64,000 nucleotides of DNA from NCBI GenBank assembly GCA_949592205.1, contig CATIUR010000002.1, positions 5,804,501 to 5,868,500 of the forward strand, given 5' to 3'. Shown piece after piece: positions 60,683 through 64,000 of this stretch (position 1 is its first letter; every line of letters starts with the position of its first letter). The DNA comes from Helichrysum umbraculigerum. Taxonomy: Eukaryota > Streptophyta > Magnoliopsida > Asterales > Asteraceae. The translations under genes and the position numbers were made by a program. Below the pieces are notes generated by a model. It searched no databases and was not told the origin of the DNA. It was given only the letters and a program-made list of their open reading frames with translations.

Positions 60683-61250
60683 AGACTCTGTTGCTGTGAT
60701 CATACACTTTGTTATGTTACACTTTGTATGCAGTTTGTATTCTATTGATGTAACAAAAAAATTCTAGTAATTCAGTTTTGAATTCAGCATAGTAATATGG
60801 TGATATAACAAAAAATATTAACTAATAAAAGTCTGTGAAACACTCTTAACTCTGTTGCTGTGATCGTACATTTTGTTATCTTACAGCTAATTAATGTTAT
60901 CTAGTGTTCTATTTTAATGTAATCGCTAATGCAAACACCCCTTAATTCTTATCATCTGCTTAAGTTTGCAACTTGTTTGTTATTGTTGGGTTGAACCAGA
61001 GAGTTTATGTCACTGTTATTGTTGCAAGAAACTGACTAGATAAGATCGAATCTGCCCATTTGAGTCCAGGTAACACCTAAAATTATCTAGAATATTGATT
61101 TATGATCCATATGATCTCTTTGTGGTTGTTTGTACCTTGGTTTCTTGCTAATAAAATCTTAACAGGGCGTTTTTGCATTTAAAGTATAAATTTGGCACTC
61201 TATATTTTCATAATTTTAACCTATTTAAATTGCAATCAGGTGATACTTTA
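60683..61250 (+). repeat. Unit B of the duplicated segment (copy of 49890-50430)
   Basis: Colinear with unit A through the CTCTGTTGCTGTGATCATAC, TGATGTAACAAAAA and GTTTATGTCACTGTTATTG blocks, with scattered substitutions and small indels. Confidence 0.85.
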
Positions 61251-61375
61251 GGACCAAAGGTCAGCTGGAGAGTTGTTGGTGGTCTAGAGGAGGTTAAAAT
61301 GCAGTTAATGTAGGCTGTATAATGGCCTCAAAAGCACCAGGATGCTTTCAGCCATATTGGGTACGTGCAGTAGCA
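61250..61375 (+). pseudogene. CIP111 fragment: decayed start of second AAA domain, copy 4
   Basis: Nearly the same as 50430-50565, with the same stop-containing TAGGCTGTATAATGG, so the decay predates the duplication of the whole unit. Confidence 0.8.
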
Positions 61376-61799
61376 TCTGAGAGAGGTATAATAATAGTTT
61401 CTCTTCTGAGTTTACTAATTTCTTAGCTAAAGATTTGTGTATGATCTACAAGGTGTGTTATATGACAACTGCACCTCACATTTTAATCAACTTTTTTTCA
61501 GTGGGTCTAATTTAGTGGACATATAGATGGGTCTTGTGGGTTGGGTTTCAATGACTCAAAATGGTGTATGGTGAAAACATGTAAATTTTTTGGTACGGTC
61601 AGAGCGAGCTCAGTTGATGCTTAGCACTTTTTGCATTTCATACATAAGCGGCGTGTCAGAAAATTTCAAAAGTTATATTCCTAATAAATATGATCCTTTT
61701 TAATATAAAACGACTTGGGAGGCTTTACCTGGTTAAAATACATATTCGGTAAATCAATTTTCTAATTTTTTTTTATTCTAAGCTTATAAATTGCAATCC
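61376..61799 (+). other. Duplicated intron-like spacer
   Basis: Copy of 50566-50992 with few changes; ends in TTGCAATCCGGTG, where the splice acceptor AG of the other copy has become CG. Confidence 0.8.
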
Positions 61800-61976
61800 G
61801 GTGATACTTGAGGTACCAAACGTCAGCTGGGAAGACGTTGGTGGTCAAGAGGAGGTTAAAATGCAGTTAGTGGAGGCTGTAGAATGGCCTCAGAAGCACC
61901 AGGATGCTTTCAGGCTTATTGGAACTCGGCCACCAACAGGCGTCTTATTATTTGGTCCCCCTGGGTGCAGCAATAT
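61800..61976 (+). pseudogene. CIP111 fragment: second AAA domain cut inside Walker A, copy 5
   Basis: Reads VILEVPNVSWEDVGGQEEVK through TGVLLFGPPGCSN, then switches abruptly to intron DNA like that upstream of the first AAA exon (TTTGGTTTTTAATGTTTA, compare 59621). The breakpoint is within the nucleotide-binding loop. It keeps the ancestral DVGGQ where the 50993 copy has DVSGQ. Confidence 0.88.
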
Positions 61977-62394
61977 TTGGTTTTTAATGTTTATATATCC
62001 AGATTCTAGTATTCTACTAATCTACTTCTCGCTTATCTGATAATCTATCAATTTCATACTTGCTGCAACAATATTGATTATCTAGCTAGGTGTAAAGTAT
62101 AATTACGAGTACTTATTTTGACCCTTATTCAACCATATTCGAGAGGCTTTTACTCTTCTTTTTTTTTTTCAAAACTACGCCGTTCATCTTCTCTGTTAAT
62201 TCTTTGAAGAATTAAAATAGCCAAACACTCGAACATCTCATGAGTCATGACTATGTAATTGTTACATCTGAAAACAACGGAAGTAGACACACTATATATC
62301 TTACAACCCGTTTTATTAAAACTATTCTCCGATTCTTATTACTCAAGATCACATAGCTCAAATCGATAGTCGCTTGTCATGAAATTGTTGTAGT

Positions 62395-62610
62395 ATGGGT
62401 TTACGTCCAACAAAAGGAGTGCTACTTCATGGTCCACCAGGCACAGGGAAGACTTCTTTGGCCCAATTGTGTGCTAATGATGATGCCGTCAATCTCTTCC
62501 CTGTAAATGGACCAACTTGTTGTCACTTGTCAGTCAATTTTTTGGTAAAAGTGAGCAAGCATTGCATAAAGTATACTATTCAACTAGCAGTGATGTACCT
62601 GCTGTGATAT
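62395..62610 (+). pseudogene. CIP111 fragment: first AAA domain, second copy
   Basis: Reads MGLRPTKGVLLHGPPGTGKT then SLAQLCANDDAVNLFPVNGP, with an intact Walker A. A frameshift follows; the remainder in another phase reads SQFFGKSEQALHKV then SSDVPAV. Upstream intron DNA from 61977 is colinear with 59621-60016. Confidence 0.88.
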
Positions 62611-62926
62611 GTTTTTCTTTGTTTTTCCTCTATTTTATATGGGTCATGGGATTTAACAGATCTTAAGCATCTAAACAATTTGAATAAAGGCTTGTGTCTG
62701 ATTATGTATACAAATGTTACAGGCGTTAATCAATAATAGGGATCTCGCGAAGGAAAAGGTAGTAGTAGGCAGCAAAGTATAAATCCACAAATGCGCAACA
62801 TATAAATATATCGTCAATGAAAAGTATGTCTCATGACTGCGTTTATACATGTCCCGTATATAACATGTGAAAGTCCCGTAATCACTATTAGTTAGTGATT
62901 TGGAATCACAAAGTGTAAAGTTTAAT
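62611..62926. other. Intergenic, nothing identified
   Basis: AT-rich sequence between the last CIP111 fragment and the copia LTR. Confidence 0.5.
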
Positions 62927-63920
62927 TGTAGAAGGGGGGTTGAATACAATTTAAAACAATTTCAGATTTTACCAAGTGTTTCAGATTGTTTTAAATTAAT
63001 TATCTATAACAGAGTATGACGGAATTGAAATAACAGATTAAAGATATAACAGAATCAAAGAACGACAAGTAATAGTAGCTGAAAGTGAATTGTATTGATT
63101 AAATTCACGAAGTGTTGAATGCGGAATGGATTAACCAAAGTTAATCCAATTCAAACACTTAGCTAAATTATTACAATGAAGAGTATTAACTACAGTGGAC
63201 ATACACGCTGATAGTTAACCTCGCTGAGTCTTAATACACACCTAGACAAACTAGTTCTCTGACAAACAGAAGAACGGTGCATATGACGACTAGCCTCAAT
63301 AGTACAAAACACTGAACTATTTATACTACAAGAGTTCCTAAAATATCGCCTACAAAATATGATCTTGGAAGGACACGTGTTGCTGCTTGATTGGTCCTGA
63401 TCTCTGATAAACCGACATTCTGCGGGTCCCAATTCTGTTACCGCAAATATCTCGTTACCTTAAAACCAATCACTTGCTGCCACGTAATCTTTCGGACATA
63501 CTTCGAACTGGAACACTCTTGCTGATGTATAGATAAGTACAGTACTTTTTAGTACTTGATGATTGAGAGGCTTTATTGAATAGTCACTGAAGATGCAGCA
63601 ATCCTCCTCACTCACTGCGAGCTAACATGCTCTTGTAAAATGAATTGAACAAAAGATCTTCAGTGACTAGCTGTTATTCTGGCAGTGACTTTTGCCTTTA
63701 TTGATTTGAAGAAGTAAGGCTCTCGCTGACGTAGATCAGCGACACACCAATGTTGAGCTTTAAATCTTCCTCAGAATATCGAACAGAATGAATGATGATC
63801 AGCGAAACCTATCATTAGCAACAGTAGCTTCGATACAATCCATTTCTTCATTAAGTAGTGTATAGTTGAGTTGGTCAGCGACCAGTGACTTCATCGTGGT
63901 CAGCGACCAGTGACTCAACA
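62927..63920 (-). mobile_element. 3' LTR of a Ty1/copia-type element (994 bp), continues beyond window
   Basis: On the minus strand the polypurine tract TAGGGGGAGAT (63921-63931) is followed by TGTTGAGTCACTGGTCGC... and the LTR would end CCCCTTCTACA at 62927, giving TG...CA borders. TTGTATTCAACCCCCCTTCT near its end is typical of plant copia LTRs. It contains repeated CAGCGA / GTCAGCGACCAGTGACT motifs. The internal region lies to the right, outside the window except for about 80 bp. Confidence 0.7.
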
Positions 63921-64000
63921 ATCTCCCCCTAAATGATTGTGATTGAAGCTCCCTAGACAAACTTGTTGCTGTGAAAGTTTATAGTCAGTGTTTAAGATTT

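Overview
This is nuclear DNA of a flowering plant. Genes have many short, phase-consistent GT-AG introns, the base composition is very AT-rich, and the proteins are plant-specific (MAP70, a G-box bZIP, a bHLH79-like factor, eIFiso4G, the AAA ATPase CIP111). The mix of transposable elements suggests a eudicot, perhaps an asterid such as Asteraceae, but I cannot name the species. Only one gene looks complete and functional: a microtubule-associated protein 70 gene at 13-3944. Nearly everything else is transposable elements, relics of genes, and gene fragments carried by transposons.

Layout. 1-4 kb: MAP70 gene. 4.6-5.6 kb: a small membrane-protein ORF whose 3' end is broken by a hAT MITE with a perfect 8-bp target duplication; a paralogous fragment lies at 23.6 kb. 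5.8-9.7 kb: a PIF/Harbinger-type MITE, a degenerate hAT MITE, and a second copy of the first hAT MITE that itself contains a 463-bp Helitron with exact ends. 11.2-11.8 kb: LINE reverse transcriptase relic. 12.6 to about 19-20 kb: a minus-strand Helitron-like region with a clear 3' terminus at 12596. It holds fragments of a G-box bZIP factor and eIFiso4G plus RPA-like OB-fold pieces, all in one orientation. 23.2 kb: Stowaway MITE. 24.0-25.1 kb: a hAT MITE built from AACCGGTT-type repeats. 26.2-28.3 kb: degenerate LTR-like DNA.

29350-37829 is a complete young non-autonomous LTR retrotransposon (two 2256-bp LTRs, TSD GCCAC, minus-strand PBS) with a 4-kb interior that has no retroviral ORF and carries three evenly spaced hairpins. 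39477-40885 is a Pack-MULE (9-bp TSD, long TIRs) carrying the first-exon region of a bHLH79-like gene. 43.7-44.5 kb is a 5'-truncated LINE; 45-47 kb holds foldback repeats and a Helitron terminus. 49.0-49.8 kb is a spliced ORF of unknown family.

50.4-62.6 kb is a scrambled, tandemly duplicated set of CIP111 pseudogene pieces. It is split by a young gag-only Ty3/gypsy element (52228-59233) whose gag is interrupted by another repeat-built hAT MITE. The end of the window (62927-64000) is the 3' LTR and polypurine tract of a minus-strand Ty1/copia element.

Taken together, the window records transposon-mediated gene capture (Helitron and MULE), nested insertions with readable empty sites, and a family of hAT-type MITEs whose bodies consist largely of palindromic CCGG/GGTACC-type repeats.
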